In this document: piece by piece, positions 12,301 through 24,473 of the stretch
How positions within the stretch are numbered: the stretch's first letter is position 1
Layout: every line of letters begins with the position of its first letter
NCBI GenBank assembly: GCA_040954595.2
Contig: CM082577.2
Coordinates: forward strand, 9,548,001 to 9,612,000
Reading direction: 5' to 3'
Source of the DNA: Balanoglossus misakiensis
Lineage: Eukaryota > Hemichordata
DNA: 64,000 nt
Made by a program: the position numbers and the translations under genes
Notes under the pieces: model-generated
Told to the model about the DNA's origin: nothing
What the model saw: the letters and a program-made list of their open reading frames with translations, nothing else
Database searches by the model: none

Positions 12301-15300
12301 CTGGACTAGAATTCATTTGTCAACAATAACATTTGCTGTTACACATATAAGTCTATGCTGACATTTGGAGTACTGGGTTTGGAGTGCTGGTTGGAGTAGA
12401 ACAAGAAATTGCATTTGACACACTGAATAAAAATACTGAAAATAAGGCCAAAAGTTACAGCTAATGTCCCTTTAACTACAACATTATATTTCAGTTTGTG
12501 CAATTCAGGCGTGGTTACTGTGCAGGTCAATAACTGGGTGCAAGTCAGCTTTTGTCTGCCACATAAAGTACACAACGTGGAAAAGATGCACATACAGGTA
12601 TGATTTGACATCTTTCTCTGTGTTGCTTTAAACCATGTGACGCAGGATTATTTCTTCACTTTTGAAGTGCGCCGAGTTTTTGACAGTGCTTGATAATTCT
12701 GTGCGAACAAGGAGCTGAATGTCTTAGGAATGAGAAATTTCATTTGGTCACAACGAAAACCTTTGCAAACTACAGAATCAGTCAGTCACTATAACGATGT
12801 GCTTCTGAACAAAAAAGTCGCATGTGCAGTTCAGATGCCCCCCTTCCCCCCTGGAGTTTTCTCTGATGAGATCAATTTCAGGTCTTATACATCTTGTACT
12901 GTACAGTAAAACCTGTTAAATCAGACACCGAAGGGACTGAAGAAATTGTTCAGTTTGCAGAGGTGTCTGGTTTATGGAGATGCCTTTAACATGTGGTTCT
13001 ATGTGAAAGGGACTGGAAAATGTATTTGGTATAGACAAGTCTCCAGATAAGGCAGGGTTCAATTTAGGTACAGTAAGTACATACAACAGAATGACAAGGA
13101 GTCCTGTTTCTCCATCACTGCAGGCCGACGTGATAGAAAAGAGTTTGAAGGCCATCAGGCCGTATCATGCAGTGTTGCTACTTGAAGAGGAAAATATTTT
13201 GGAATCGCTGCCACCGGACTCATCACCGTCGCTCGTCAGAATCATCAAGATGACGACACCATTGAAAAGTCTACAGCAGCTATCACAGGACTGTGACCTA
13301 GCCCTATCACAGGTAAGCACAGACTATGGTTGCCGCCATCTTGTCTGTTGTTAGGACAGCACACTGCCTTTTGGTATTGACTGTATGCAGTTTTTGTAAC
13401 CAGAGTCTCTGAATTGACACATGCGCATAAAACGATCGCCACCCTTTAATATGTATAGTTAATTATCTTTTGACAGGTACATTTTGACCTATGCTAGGTT
13501 TCAGGTCTTTGATTACTTTGCCAACGCTATCAAGGGAGTTGAGAGGGGGGGTCACAGCTGTCTTTAACTGACAACGGTCAAATCTTTGACGAGTGATGCC
13601 AGATTCAGCCAAGGATCCACCTTCAGCATGTACAGTAGGAAGTTGTTTCGATAGATTTGTTTTAGCGGTTACATCCATGTATGTGTGTTCTCTCGTCAGG
13701 TCTTCCAGATAGCGGGTCATCTGGTGTACTGGGGCAAGGCTACCATCATCTATCCCCTGTGTGAGACAAACGTCTATGTGCTGTCTCCAAACTGTGACTT
13801 GCGATCGTAAGTGGTTTATCCTTCAACTGTGAAATGTGCCTAGTGCAGCTTTACATTGTATCTTGTTAGGGGAAAATCCTGCAAGCTTGAATATATGACA
13901 CTTGACTCTCTGATCTCTGATTATCACCACGCAGCACATCCGACTTGGTGGAGGAATTCACCAGTAAGTTTCCAGGGCAATCCCTCACTGCCGTCCTGTC
14001 AGACTTCTCATTACCGTTGCCACTACGAGAGCACCATAACCCCCTGGGTGGGGAACAACAGGTTAGATTTATGATTTATGTACATACATACATACACACA
14101 CATGCATATTACATTCATGTACATACAAAACACCTGCCTACGTACGTATGTACACAGGTGTTTTGAGTCCCCAATTAGCTATACAGTTAGATTTTACTGT
14201 GTACAGACACACCAGCATTGATTTATAGGACTATAGATCTTTCTTCATACTTTTCAGATGGAACAAGTACATATTGTTGTGTGGTTGCTCCAGAACAGGC
14301 TACTTGTACAGGTAAGCAGCAACTGACTCAGACAAGAATAAAGATCAGAATGATTCTGTCTTGCTGATACTCCACACTCAAGATATCAACAAAAAAATTT
14401 AAAGCCTGCACACATGTACAGAAAACCACAGGTAACATTTGTAGTTACATGTATGTACATGTTTGTCTATATTACAGTAGCATTTCCCCGTCGCTTACTT
14501 TCCATTTCACTCATAACTGTTTTCGCTAATTTTGTTTCTGCAGTTACACACCTATGTGTTTCTGATGCCGCTTGAGAAATACGCACAACCAGACGGGGAG
14601 CTTCCAGAGGGCGGTGTTTCCAGACAGCGCATGATATCGGAGAGAAGTACGGGCAGTAGTGGGAGTGGACTCACGGAGCCACCATGTAAGTGTGAGACGG
14701 ATCTGTACACTGCAATCAGAATGTTTAAAGGGACAAAGTCTCTCTCTCTCGCTGCCCTTTTTCCATTAATTATGTTTGATACAAGTCACTGCTTATGTTA
14801 TGCTACATGTGGATATATAGTGAATCAGTGTTCGACCACACACAGATTCCATCCCGCTTGTAGATACGCGAGTGAAAAACTCGCCAAAATGAGTAATCGG
14901 TCTCTACCATTTATTCATTTTGGGCGAGTGTGGTATGATTGCATCGGTAATGGTAGGCAAGGGGTTTAAAAGAAGTTTAGAGTTTAATCTCATCACACTT
15001 GGCAGAATGTAAAACTCAAGGGTATTTTGAAGTTGGCTGTACAGTGTATGTATGCAGTAAACACCCTGACCTATCCACGTGTTTGGTTTCAGTTTACACC
15101 GATGATCTTGCGGGGAGTCCCGGATTAGACAGCTACTCCGGCAAATCCATGGAGCTGGGCAGCGACGGACAGTCGCTGTCCGAGGCCGGCACCCTGAAGC
15201 AGCAAATACAAGACACGAGTCTGTTGGCAGATTTGTCTGAAGCCGAACGTCTCAGTGTCTTGAGTGTGCCTGCAGCTCGCAACGATGAGGATCTCAGGCT

Positions 15301-15950
15301 GTTTGAGAGGTCAGTCAGCATTTCTACGATTCTTGATTGTCATATTGGTTTTTTATATTAACCCTTTCACCCCCAGTTCCCTCTATATAGAGGTAGAGCC
15401 TTACCATAAAAAAACAATGGATTTTGACTGAACCACGATAGTTGTGTACTCTTGCAATAGGTACGGTAATTGAATTAACAGGTGTGGCACCAGTTTATTC
15501 CTTAACTTGTTCATATTTAAATGTACAGTCACAATCAGAGGTGATGATGATATGTTTTGTGTAGACCCACCAGTATGGACCATTCTAAGTTTGAAAGTAA
15601 AATCACTAAAAAAAATTACAAAAATTGGCAGCTATTAGGGCTTTAATGTCTATTGAGAGTGAATATCTGTAGACTAGGGTTTCTGGTGAAGTACGGGTAA
15701 CCTCATACTTTAAAATCAAGATAGTGCAAGAGTCTTGGTCACACCCACATTGAATTGATCTGAATGGCATGCTGTCTTTTACCCCAGACTCTGTCCCTAC
15801 TTCCGCGGGAAACACCACCTGGAAGAGATCATGTACTACGAGAATCTGCGGAGATCGGATCTGCTGATGCTTCTGGACAAATTCCGGGATGTCCTCATCA
15901 CGTGCACCCACCAAGACGCCGCCACCATCACCTACAAGGAGTTTCTCTGA
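9313..15950 (+). CDS. NPRL3: GATOR1 complex subunit NPRL3
   Basis: Thirteen coding exons: 9313-9427, 10265-10355, 11183-11315, 11464-11523, 11819-12048, 12495-12597, 13124-13312, 13700-13806, 13935-14061, 14258-14311, 14544-14685, 15093-15309, 15788-15950. They join to 576 residues with all phases consistent; the human protein is about 569. Family landmarks run in order: [20 protein letters not shown] at the start, then [114 protein letters not shown] and [19 protein letters not shown]3 pairs with NPRL2 and DEPDC5 in GATOR1, the Rag GTPase-activating complex that represses mTORC1 at the lysosome when amino acids are low. All introns are GT-AG; the exon 12 donor (GTCAGT) is weak. The end is complete (KEFL, TGA at 15948). 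Confidence 0.97.
9659..9678. repeat. Poly-G tract in NPRL3 intron 1
   Basis: A run of about 18 G follows a GGTGGTGGT stretch. It is a low-complexity tract likely to be length-variable or poorly sequenced. Confidence 0.9.
12058..12476. mobile_element. Inverted-repeat (MITE-like) element filling NPRL3 intron 5
   Basis: The left end GTTAAAGGGACAATAACTGC (12058) is matched in inverted orientation at the right end, which reads GTTAAAGGGACATTAGCTGT on the minus strand from 12476. A further subterminal motif (TGTAACTTTT with TTTTCAGTATTTTTRTT) is also repeated. No open frame is present, so the element is non-autonomous. Related sequence is recognisable near 22425-22750 and 55435-55510. The element takes up 419 of the 446 bases of the intron. 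Confidence 0.8.
14723..14945. repeat. Dispersed hairpin repeat, copy 1 (NPRL3 intron 11)
   Basis: The left part (from TTTAAAGGGACAAAGTC at 14723 to about 14800) and a hairpin (ACTCGCCAAAATGA at 14879 pairing with TCATTTTGGGCGAGT at about 14915-14929) also occur at 36468-36655. In that copy the first segment lies on the other side of the hairpin and inverted. Each copy looks like one part of a longer symmetrical element. Confidence 0.75.
15361..15438. repeat. ~90-bp dispersed repeat, partial copy (NPRL3 intron 12)
   Basis: The copy begins ACCCTTTCACCCCCAG, continues with CCCTCTATATAGAGG and an ACAATGGATTTTGACTG segment, and lacks the closing GGTGAAAGGGTT end. It belongs to the family described at 43270-43358, in reverse orientation. 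Confidence 0.7.
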
Positions 15951-16869
15951 TGCTGGTCCAACCCCGTCCCCAACCACAAGATATTTATTATCACATGTAC
16001 AGTGGGTTTTTCCAACCTTGATTCTGCTTGAAGTTTTTTAACATCTACACCCTTAATCATCATGCATGGTTTGGGTCCAAATCCATTGTTGTCTATGGAA
16101 TAGTTGGACCTCTACAGAGGGAAATGGTAGTGAAAGGGTTTTCTACTTGCTACGGTGCTTGCCCGTAATCACCCAATCACAGTCGTCGTTACCAAATGCA
16201 TTCGGCAGTTACACAGAGGGGATGTTTCGTGTGAACAATAGGGCTCTCTTGCCGGAACATGCAACAACTCTGGTGCTTGACCTCCAACAAAAACAGCAGT
16301 TCTTCAAATTACATACAGTATGAAGTGCGACGAATATTGGGAAGATGCGTACAACTAGTGTGTTGTGTCATGCACCCTGCGTGACAGTTTTAATCCAAGC
16401 TGGCCAACAGGATATGGAACTCAGAATACAAGGATTGTACTCTTCTAGTAACCGTGCACAGAGTGAAGGAAATAGCCTTTCTGTGATATCAAGAATACAT
16501 GGAACACTTGCAATAAAAGTGTCTGTGTACAAAATAGTGACGATTCATGACTTTAAAAAAGTGTCAAAATTTTGTTGAAGTAAATTGTTTTTATTTCAGA
16601 CAGTACAGGTTAAATATAATTCCATTCAACTACCCGGGGAGCAAATTAAAACAGCTCACATGTGCAGCCATAATCAATCAGCCCAGCAGCCACGTTACAA
16701 TCTCTGTCCTACCAGGTACCCATATACTCCTGCATGGGGAGAAGGAATGAGGTGGGGGTTTTCTTGATTCAAAAGTTAATCACCAGTATTATACAGTGAA
16801 TGTAAGTTGAAATGCAACTGTGAGCACACTTAAATCAGCCTCAGAGTTCGAACAAATTTTTGTTCGGTT
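15951..16869 (+). other. NPRL3 3' UTR and flank
   Basis: No exon is seen. AATAAA at 16512-16517, followed by a GT-rich stretch, is a candidate poly(A) signal for NPRL3. That would make a 3' UTR of about 0.57 kb containing one copy of the ~90-bp dispersed repeat (16047-16140). Confidence 0.5.
16047..16140. repeat. ~90-bp dispersed repeat, copy in NPRL3 3' region
   Basis: Reads ACACCCTTAATCATCATGCATGG, then a TTTGGGTCCAAATCCATTG segment, GTTGGACCTCTACAGAGG and GTGAAAGGGTT. Ends and internal order match the copies at 24385, 43270, 46577 and 54608. Confidence 0.8.
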
Positions 16870-17136
16870 TTATCTTCCCCTCAAGGTGCGCTTTTTGGGC
16901 GGGGTGACCTCCGTAAAAGTTTGGGAAAATCCCTGCGACTGGTGCAGTTTCTGCATCTCCTGCACGCTCGGAAGTCGATCGCGGGGGATGAGATGTCGAG
17001 TGCTGCGTAGCTCTTTCTTCAAGGGAAGTTGCGCCACGCTGCGACCAGTGCCGCTGTACGCTGCCTTGGATGCCAGGTGCTTCCTTGGGACCATCCCGCC
17101 CGTCGATTTGCGTGCTGTCTGGATAGTTCGTGCCAT
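16870..17136 (-). pseudogene. Histone H3 pseudogene (intronless, decayed)
   Basis: On the minus strand from the ATG at 17136 the frame starts MARTIQTARKSTGG and continues MVPRKHLASKAA. This matches 21 of the first 26 residues of canonical H3, including the K9/K14 neighbourhood but with K4 changed to I and K14 to M. After that the similarity decays: about 13 residues covering the K27-K36 region are missing, and a poor match to the [22 protein letters not shown] segment follows (STRHLIP...RLPSVQ...QKLHQSQGF). The frame ends before the histone-fold C-terminal half. Loss of invariant residues and of the C terminus argues against function. No CCAAT/TATA pair or histone 3' stem-loop was identified. 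The absence of an intron fits either an old replication-type H3 gene or a retrocopy. Confidence 0.8.
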
Positions 17137-17202
17137 ACTGCAACAGGCCTCCAGTGGTCTCACAAAACACGTCCTGCAGCAGAAGAATGTGGGGAGAAAC
17201 AT

Positions 17203-19931
17203 AAATAGCTTTTAACTCAAAATGCTATGTGGTTTAATTTATATCCCTGGTCCATCCCCAAGCCTGGCCGATGGTAATATTAGCATTTCAATACTGTCAA
17301 GTATGTGTAAGATATCGTCAGAAATTAAAACAATATTATATCAAATTATAATGAAAAATGTTGTCTTCATCATTATCATATCATCACTATTATTATGTCT
17401 GTTTATTCTCGGTCACTCCATGAATTGGACATGTGGTTTAGTCGAAGCCATTTATGATATTGAATCATTAATATTCAATTATCTGCAAAAGGTATTCATG
17501 AAAATGTGATGAATTATTCATAGCTTTCACTTCACTCATGGTAAACAACATCAACCATGGAATATTGCACCTCTAAAATGCTATAATCGCGACCTTTCGG
17601 GGTGGAACCTATGCACGCCCACGCCTGTAAGTGTAAACAATGTCGGATATTTAAGTAACGAAACTCGTACATAGCCTCACGCACTGCATCATGATAAAGG
17701 GGTGGAACCAGGAGGGGCCAACTCCGGACAAAAGTACGGGGAATCGATATGATAATAGCCCGCCTTTGTGTCACTGTCGGTCGGTGAAAGTCGCCGGTCG
17801 CATTACGTCATGAAAGTAAAGGTCATTTGGGTCAAAGCAGTTGTTGCTTTACCTAGAGACCCTATGGTCTATGCTTTACCTAAGCCGGCCACGGTCACCG
17901 TAAACTTGGCTGGTTCAGTGAGAGTTGCCGGGTGTTGATGAGCAGTGATGCCGATTCATAATACTGACTGGTTTGGAAAATTAAGCAAAACTGGTGTTTT
18001 CAATGTCGCCGATCTCTCGCAAACAAGTTTTCAGGCGAAGCGAAGTACTTGCAATAATTTGGCCACGGTACACGTCACGTCCGTTGCGTTGCGTTGACAA
18101 GCTTCGGCATGACCTCGTTGGTGTTTGATGGCGCTATTGTCTCGACTCGACCGCAAACAACTGGAAAAGGCGCGATATTTTGTACATGTTTCAACACATC
18201 GTTGGAAGAGAAAACTCAATCGCCTTATATTCGAATGTGACAGGTTTTCTATTGTTTTTCATTTTGCCAAACAGTGATTGCGCCAGTTAAATTCGCACCG
18301 TGAAACACAAGAAAAAGTTACCCTTCTAAAACGACAGAGTCCGAAATATTACAAACCTGCCTGGACACCAAATTGTGGTGGGTGGGGCGGGGCGGTGACG
18401 TAGTTTTTTCATTCATTTGGCTATTGTAAAACGTGCAGATGTTTATATTGATGCGACAAAGTTTTTCTCAGGGGACAGTATTTCTGTTTATTTCGTGCCC
18501 CCCCCCCCCAGCAAAGTCCAGTAGGCAAATGTGAACAAATAGTAAATTTATTGTGAAAACACTTCGATGGTTAACTTTTGGCTTAGTTGAATCTCATACA
18601 GGACTTCTTGTTTGCTGGTGAACACACGCATTCTTTCAACAACCCAAAAATGCACACAAACTGCAGAATGGCTCTTTTTATTGTTTATTGATTTTATCAA
18701 GTATCAAAACTCTTCATTAGGCTACTTTCTGTTAATATGGACAGAGAATAAATTTCATGTGTGGTTTGTTCAGTGGTTCGGTATTTTAATCTCGAGACAA
18801 TTTGCAGAATATAAATACAGCAGCAGTGATTTCTACAAGACTAGGAGTGTCCTATTAAAGTTGATGTATATTGACTATGTACCAAGCTTTGGCTTCGTCA
18901 ATGTATACAGAGTACTGAAGTGCATATACACATTGAATATTTTTCTTATCTGTTGATCCTGATATTTCAAGTATAATCTTTTTAAAAAAATTGTGTACAA
19001 TATTTTTTGTTTAAAATTCCTAGTTTGAGGTAATTACATGAGCCAATAAAAAGTCTTCAATAAAAGTAGCCTAATATACAAAGACAGATAACTGGATATG
19101 ATCGATATACATATTAAAACCCCTCTCCTATGAAAATATCTGAAGGCTCGTTCATGCACGCTACAAAAAAGTATCTACGAAAAATCTTAAATAACTTCTT
19201 GGCACGCAGATGGCATAGACAAGGCTGGTGATCGATCGATTGGAAATGGGAAAATGGTATAAATCAAGACATTTTGTGACTATAATCAGTTACTTGTGAT
19301 TTGATGGTGGAGTTTGTGTCATCCTGGCAAGAACTGGTAAAGTCTAAAGAGTGATTTCTTTTTTCCATTTGGGTGAGAAAGTCTTGGTTTTCCGTTTACC
19401 AGGAGGAATTGGCCACATGAATCGCATCATATGGGTTGTGGAATGGACGTCGTCGTCGTCGTCGCCTACGCCTTCTGATGCAAGCTGTAAAAATTCTCTC
19501 ATAAATAATTTACTTCTTCTGCTTCTGAAAATGTACAAGAAAGAATTGGTGAGGGATAAATATTCAGTTTGCGTTTCTCTGTTTATATATCATGCAGCGG
19601 GGCAGAACAAAATTACGATAAAACGCCATTGGCATATATGCTCGTAGGCGGTGACCTTGGCCAATAGCCACAACGGCGAGACCTTGGCGCGTTTGTATGA
19701 CAGTTACTAGATGTCATATTCAAAACACTTCTGTTGACACCCTATTTAGAGAATTCAGACGCTGTATAACCTAGTTCCGCTTAGACAGGGTGATTTTTTT
19801 CGCGGGGTACACACTTCCGGTATCCAAAATCCAGCGTCTTTTCTGCGAAGCACATGCGGTGATTGGACGCTTTTGTGGCCCAGCCACGGTACGTTGCGGA
19901 GGGACCGAGCTCTACCAAAACAAACCCACGG
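17203..19931. other. Intergenic, AT-rich, no gene seen
   Basis: Contains short C-runs (about 18500) and a CGTCGT run (about 19447-19464). Open frames are short and without recognisable domains. If the H1-like gene at 19932-20105 uses the potential donor at 19943, a further exon could lie here, but I found no convincing candidate. Confidence 0.45.
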
Positions 19932-20105
19932 CTACCCTCTCACCTTGCCCTTTGCTGCTTTCTTTCCCGCTCCCGCCTTCAGTCTTTTCACTTGCTTCTT
20001 GGCTGCTGGTTTCTTGGCCTTTGGTTTCTTCGCTGCCGCCTTCTTCGGCTTCGCCGCCGCCGCCTTCTTCTCTGGCTTAGCACGCGCGGCCTTAGTTTTC
20101 GCCAT
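19932..20105 (-). CDS. Short H1-tail-like lysine/alanine/proline-rich basic protein
   Basis: Minus-strand ATG at 20105, TAG at 19932-19934, 57 residues, starting MAKTKAARAKPEKKAAAAKP and rich in AKKPKAKK-type repeats. Roughly 40 % is lysine and most of the rest alanine. This composition is that of the C-terminal tail of linker histone H1 or of protamine-like sperm proteins, which bind linker DNA and neutralise its charge. There is no winged-helix globular domain. The exon is preceded by a strong pyrimidine-rich acceptor (TTCCCCTCAG, exon start 20124), so the ATG is in exon 2. A perfect donor-like GGCAAG|GTGAGA sits four codons before the stop (intron would begin at 19943). The true protein may therefore continue into an unseen exon. 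No replication-type histone 3' stem-loop was found after the stop. Confidence 0.6.
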   Translation of the reverse strand: MAKTKAARAKPEKKAAAAKPKKAAAKKPKAKKPAAKKQVKRLKAGAGKKAAKGKVRG

Positions 20106-20733
20106 TTCCTTCAGTTAGAGGTTACTGAGGGGAACACACAAAGAAAAAAAAAGGTCAATCGATACTACAACTAAACAAGTACGATATCTCAACCCCAAGA
20201 AAACATACGAAAGGCAAAACGCGGGGAAAATAACAGCACCCTGGTAAAAATGGCAAACATAGCGTGTTTTGGTCATCCACATACGGACTGTCAGTTTGTC
20301 TTTGAGGTTGCAGTCAATCGATGGCTGAATTGAGTTTGCCGCTACAAAAACAAAGCCCACACCACTTCGGGTTAAATTTTGACTACATTTTACTCCAATT
20401 TTATCTCGACCAAAATAAACGCCATTGTAACAATTCAAAAATTGACAATAAAGTTGCTAGATGGCATTTTAAAGATTAGATTCCAAATCTGCAATTAAGC
20501 GACAATATCAACAATATTGGATACATTGTCTTAACAAATATTTGAAAAAAAAACGGTTTTTACCAGTTGGGATATATTTCCCTCCAAGTCAGATTTTGAA
20601 ATATACATCATATATATACTAATTGCGCCATGTAATGAACATAATTATATTAGATATGATTGTTTATGTATGACAACATACATTTAAAATGTTAAATATT
20701 AAGATTTTGTAGAACAATGGGGACTAGAATTAC

Positions 20734-20882
20734 CTTGTTGCACCGAAATATTTGCTCCAACAGTCAACGGGTCTTGGTGTAAAAACCGCGAATGATGGCG
20801 TCGTGTTTATACACAAAGCTTTGTATGCAAGGTCAGTAGGCGTGGATTGAGTGATTGGCACCCGACTTCCTTTCTCGATTGG
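20734..20882 (-). promoter_or_regulatory. Promoter and non-coding exon 1 of the H1-like gene
   Basis: On the minus strand, two CCAAT boxes (ATTGG on the plus strand at 20854 and 20878) precede a TATA box (GTATAAACAC, TATAAA at 20811-20806). Transcription would begin near 20780. A short leader exon would end at 20734 with ACAAG|GTAATT, and the 5' UTR intron would run 20733-20125. Paired CCAAT plus TATA is the usual arrangement of histone H1 promoters, though replication-type histone genes usually lack introns. Confidence 0.55.
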
Positions 20883-22424
20883 CCGATTTGTAAAATGTAT
20901 CGTTCAAAGCGAAATAAATTAATAAGTAATAAGCGTCGCTTTCATGAATGGCTTTCTCCGGGTATACGTTTTTTTTAATGCACTTCTACTACAATCGCGA
21001 CGGAAGGTTAATCTCATTGTTCAAGTTTTCGCGTGTGTGCACTTCGGGTCGATACATTCTATTTGTGGATATGAGACTCTAGTTCTTGGTTAATGAAGCA
21101 AGTCCGTTGTCACGCAAAATATCAAACGTTTGCGATTTTTTTTGTATGGAGTGTACTTGTAGGGATTCCCAAATAAAATGGTCATAAAATGGCAAATGTC
21201 CACTGGCGAAACCAAATCAAAAACGCGATAATCTGAATTTAGGTCGGACAAGCCTATAAAATCCCATATTAGGAATTTGCTTCGACTACGTGTTTAGGCA
21301 TATATCCATCCTATATATCTGCAATGATTGTACCGGGTGCTGCTAGGTTGACGACGTTTTTCGCTGGTAGTGCCGTGCGAAAATATCGCCAACCTATCAT
21401 TGCAGCTATTCCTTCCATGGTTGATGAGTAGGCGTATCGTGTTTCCACGTACACCCTTTTCTCTTTTTATACGCGGGCGAACAGGTGGCAACACAAGTGG
21501 AATTTTCAATTTCAGTCGCAAAGAGCGACGTTTTATTTTCTGAGTTACGACATTTTAACCATTTCTTCCTCTTCTGTGGTATCGTATCGTTAAGTTTACA
21601 CAGGGACGCAACATTAACATAGGTCACTGTCATGTCTTATAGATAAGGAGGGTGTGGGATTCGGTTAGTCTTAAACTTAGAGATGATCATGCACGCTATG
21701 CTACTTAATTTATTGCTCTCTCGTTCCAAATATGGCCATGCCCACTGGGAATAATAGTTTTAACGGACGCGTCCACTTAGCATTTTTTTGAAAAAGTCGT
21801 GACCATTTTTTGTTTTGTTGTCATGGATACACCAAGCTGGGAAACTTCGCTCGGCATCGTGCCAAACTGCCAACGCGTTGCATATTCAAAGTTGCCGAAG
21901 TTAATTTGCCATATAAATGTACGTCTGCTTTGTTCCTTTGTTCGTCTGCCCTCATGTAGTCATCAGTAATTAAAATCGCCAATCTCACTGAGGAGCAATT
22001 TTTTTGTCTGTTTTGTTTGCTATGTGTTTTGTTTTGTTTTGTTTTGCTGGTTGTGTCGGAGCATATATGCGAGGTGATGATTCATTTCTTGGCACGTCAT
22101 GCCCACAACAAGTATAGGTTGATACCAGAGGTTGACGCTAAATAAGGACCCTGCAGTCAACTTATATTCCGAGAAACATAAGTCATCACACTATCACGTA
22201 CACACCTAGCAACGGGGCCTGGACTTCGCTCTATCGAAACAGACTCGAGAACATTTAAATAAATTAATTGCCATACACACATGATCCTTCTCAATTTTAT
22301 TGGGAAAGCTGCCCCTGCAATCGGGTGAATTTTCTCACAGTCTGTAATCTTGTAGAAGTCGTATCAGGGTCTCGATGTCCTCTAGATAGGCATGAAAGAT
22401 GATGGCCGTACTAAAGCCCCAGTA

Positions 22425-22750
22425 CTGACATTAGCTCTAACTTTTGGCTATTTTTTCGTTATTTATTTTTCGTTTTTGTCTCAACTCCGGTTTCCTGTTC
22501 TACTCTAGATAGCTTTATGAAATATGCAGACAAACCCTGTATGGTAACGGTCATTTTTTTTATTATTTTGACAATTGAAAGTTCAGCCAAGTCCGGACTT
22601 GACTTCAATTTTCAACAATAATAATTTCGACCACTGACTATAAAATGGTCGTATTGAAATTCTTTAAATTTTACAGAGTACAACAAGAAACCACAGCCTG
22701 AGGCCTACCGAAAACAAAGCTACTGAGAAAATAGCCAAAACTTAGAAATA
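22425..22750. repeat. Degenerate inverted-repeat element
   Basis: The left segment CTAACTTTTGGCTATTTTTT (about 22437) is matched in inverted form by AGAAAATAGCCAAAACTTAG (about 22725-22745). The arms resemble the right end of the element in NPRL3 intron 5, so this is probably an older member of the same family. Confidence 0.55.
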
Positions 22751-24384
22751 CGGGACCCGTACGGAGACCAACGAACGCTTGTCATGGTGACGGAGTTCGT
22801 ATAAACGTCGGTGGTGATCAGCGCGGTCCAAACGATTGTCATTACAAGATTGTCATAGTAAGCTTGGAGGGGCACTCTGCGGTAATATTAATAACCATGT
22901 GCACTCGCCTTAATCCATAAACCGTCTCGATGTTTTGACGGCTGAATCCGTAAGCATCTCAAAAATGTCTATGACAATGCCGCTGAGAAACTGTTACTTT
23001 GGCAAGTTTTTGTAAGCGCCTATTTATTTTGAACTTCGCCTAACAGGTGATTCGAACATTTTCTAGTCCCTTTACCTTGATTTTGATGAGAATTTTTTTT
23101 TAATTTTCAGACAGTTGTACGGTCGGGGTCACCATATCAATTGCATTGAGAAAAAGTAGTATTTTATTCTGTGGGAAAGAACGGAAATCAAACTGTCTCA
23201 TTTTAATATCCAAAACTGTAAAGCAGAAACTTATGCAAAAACATGCACTGAAATACTAGTAAACTTCACTGTTGTCATGATAAATTAAACCTAGAGCAAA
23301 ACGAATTAATACCACACCTATTTTTGTTCTTTTTGAATCTCTTAGGCATTATACCCCCGCCCTTGACTTGACTGGTGTGAAATCCGTAGACTTTCTCACT
23401 CGCCATCGCAAATGTATCCTCTTATTCAATGTGCGCCATCAACGATCAGCCAAGCGAATCCGGCTAGTTCCGAAACGGCGACAGCTCATGCCATGCTACA
23501 GGCTGGCCAAACTGTTGAGGGCGCATCACAGTATACGACGTTTTAAGAACCCTTTACATCTGTGAACATCTTTCCTTTGTTCATTTCTTCGGTTGTTGAC
23601 TTACATTACATATTTTTCTGTAGGCTTTGTTACTTTTTTACATTTTTTTTTCATTTAATCCCACTTTTCTAAATTTTTGAAACTGATGACCATTCACATA
23701 ACCGGGAGTCTGCCTATTAGTTTTGGCCCTGTACACTTTTCCCCATTCAAACAACACAAAAGCACGGATAAAAAATTAAATCAAGATTTGCCACTATCTT
23801 TCAATTAAAATAAATCGAAATTCGTAATCTAATTTGGCCTGGTTGTGTAATACTTACAAGAACCACTTCTCCGTGACACTGTCAATGACCGTCTCAGTTG
23901 CTGCTTCCTGCAACGTGTAGCGTCACTTATACACGTATTGAAATTCCGAAAGTTGTTTCCTTGTTTCACATAATGACCTTAATTGACCCCAAACGGACAC
24001 TTCACTGTCAGTTGAAGGACAAAATGCAAAGTACAACTTGGGAGAAGTCCTTCGCTAATGTAGTACGGTACATCATGTAGAGTGTTTTTCCATCATATCA
24101 TGTCACACTCAAAAATATTTTATACATTGGTACAGTTTCAAAATTCTTTTCACGGGTAACGCACCATTAAGGAAGTAAAAGTGATGTGTAACCCAAACCA
24201 AAAATGATGATGTCACACATCCATGCGAGTATTGATTTCAAGGTAATAAAAAAAAAGACAGATAACAGAGGACTGAAGGATGATTGAAAAGTATTGTCAA
24301 AATGAAATCACTACTTTTTGCTAAAGATGAATACTACTTCAGAAAAGTACTCCCACAACACCCACAAATTCAGTATTAAATTTT

Positions 24385-24473
24385 AACCCCTTCACCGCCA
24401 TGGTTTGGTCCAAATCCATTGTTCACTATGGAAAACTTGAACCTTGATAGTGGGCAACCGGGGTGAAAGAGGT
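24385..24473. repeat. ~90-bp dispersed repeat copy
   Basis: Begins AACCCCTTCACCGCCATGG, then GGTCCAAATCCATTGTTCAC, and ends GGGGTGAAAGAGGT. Same layout as the other family members, with imperfect terminal inverted repeats. Confidence 0.8.

Noticed and set aside
12902-13078. Possible further TA-flanked MITE (TACAGTAAAACCTG start) in NPRL3 intron 6
   Set aside because: The left end is convincing, but I could not find a matching inverted right end, so the element's limits are unsupported.
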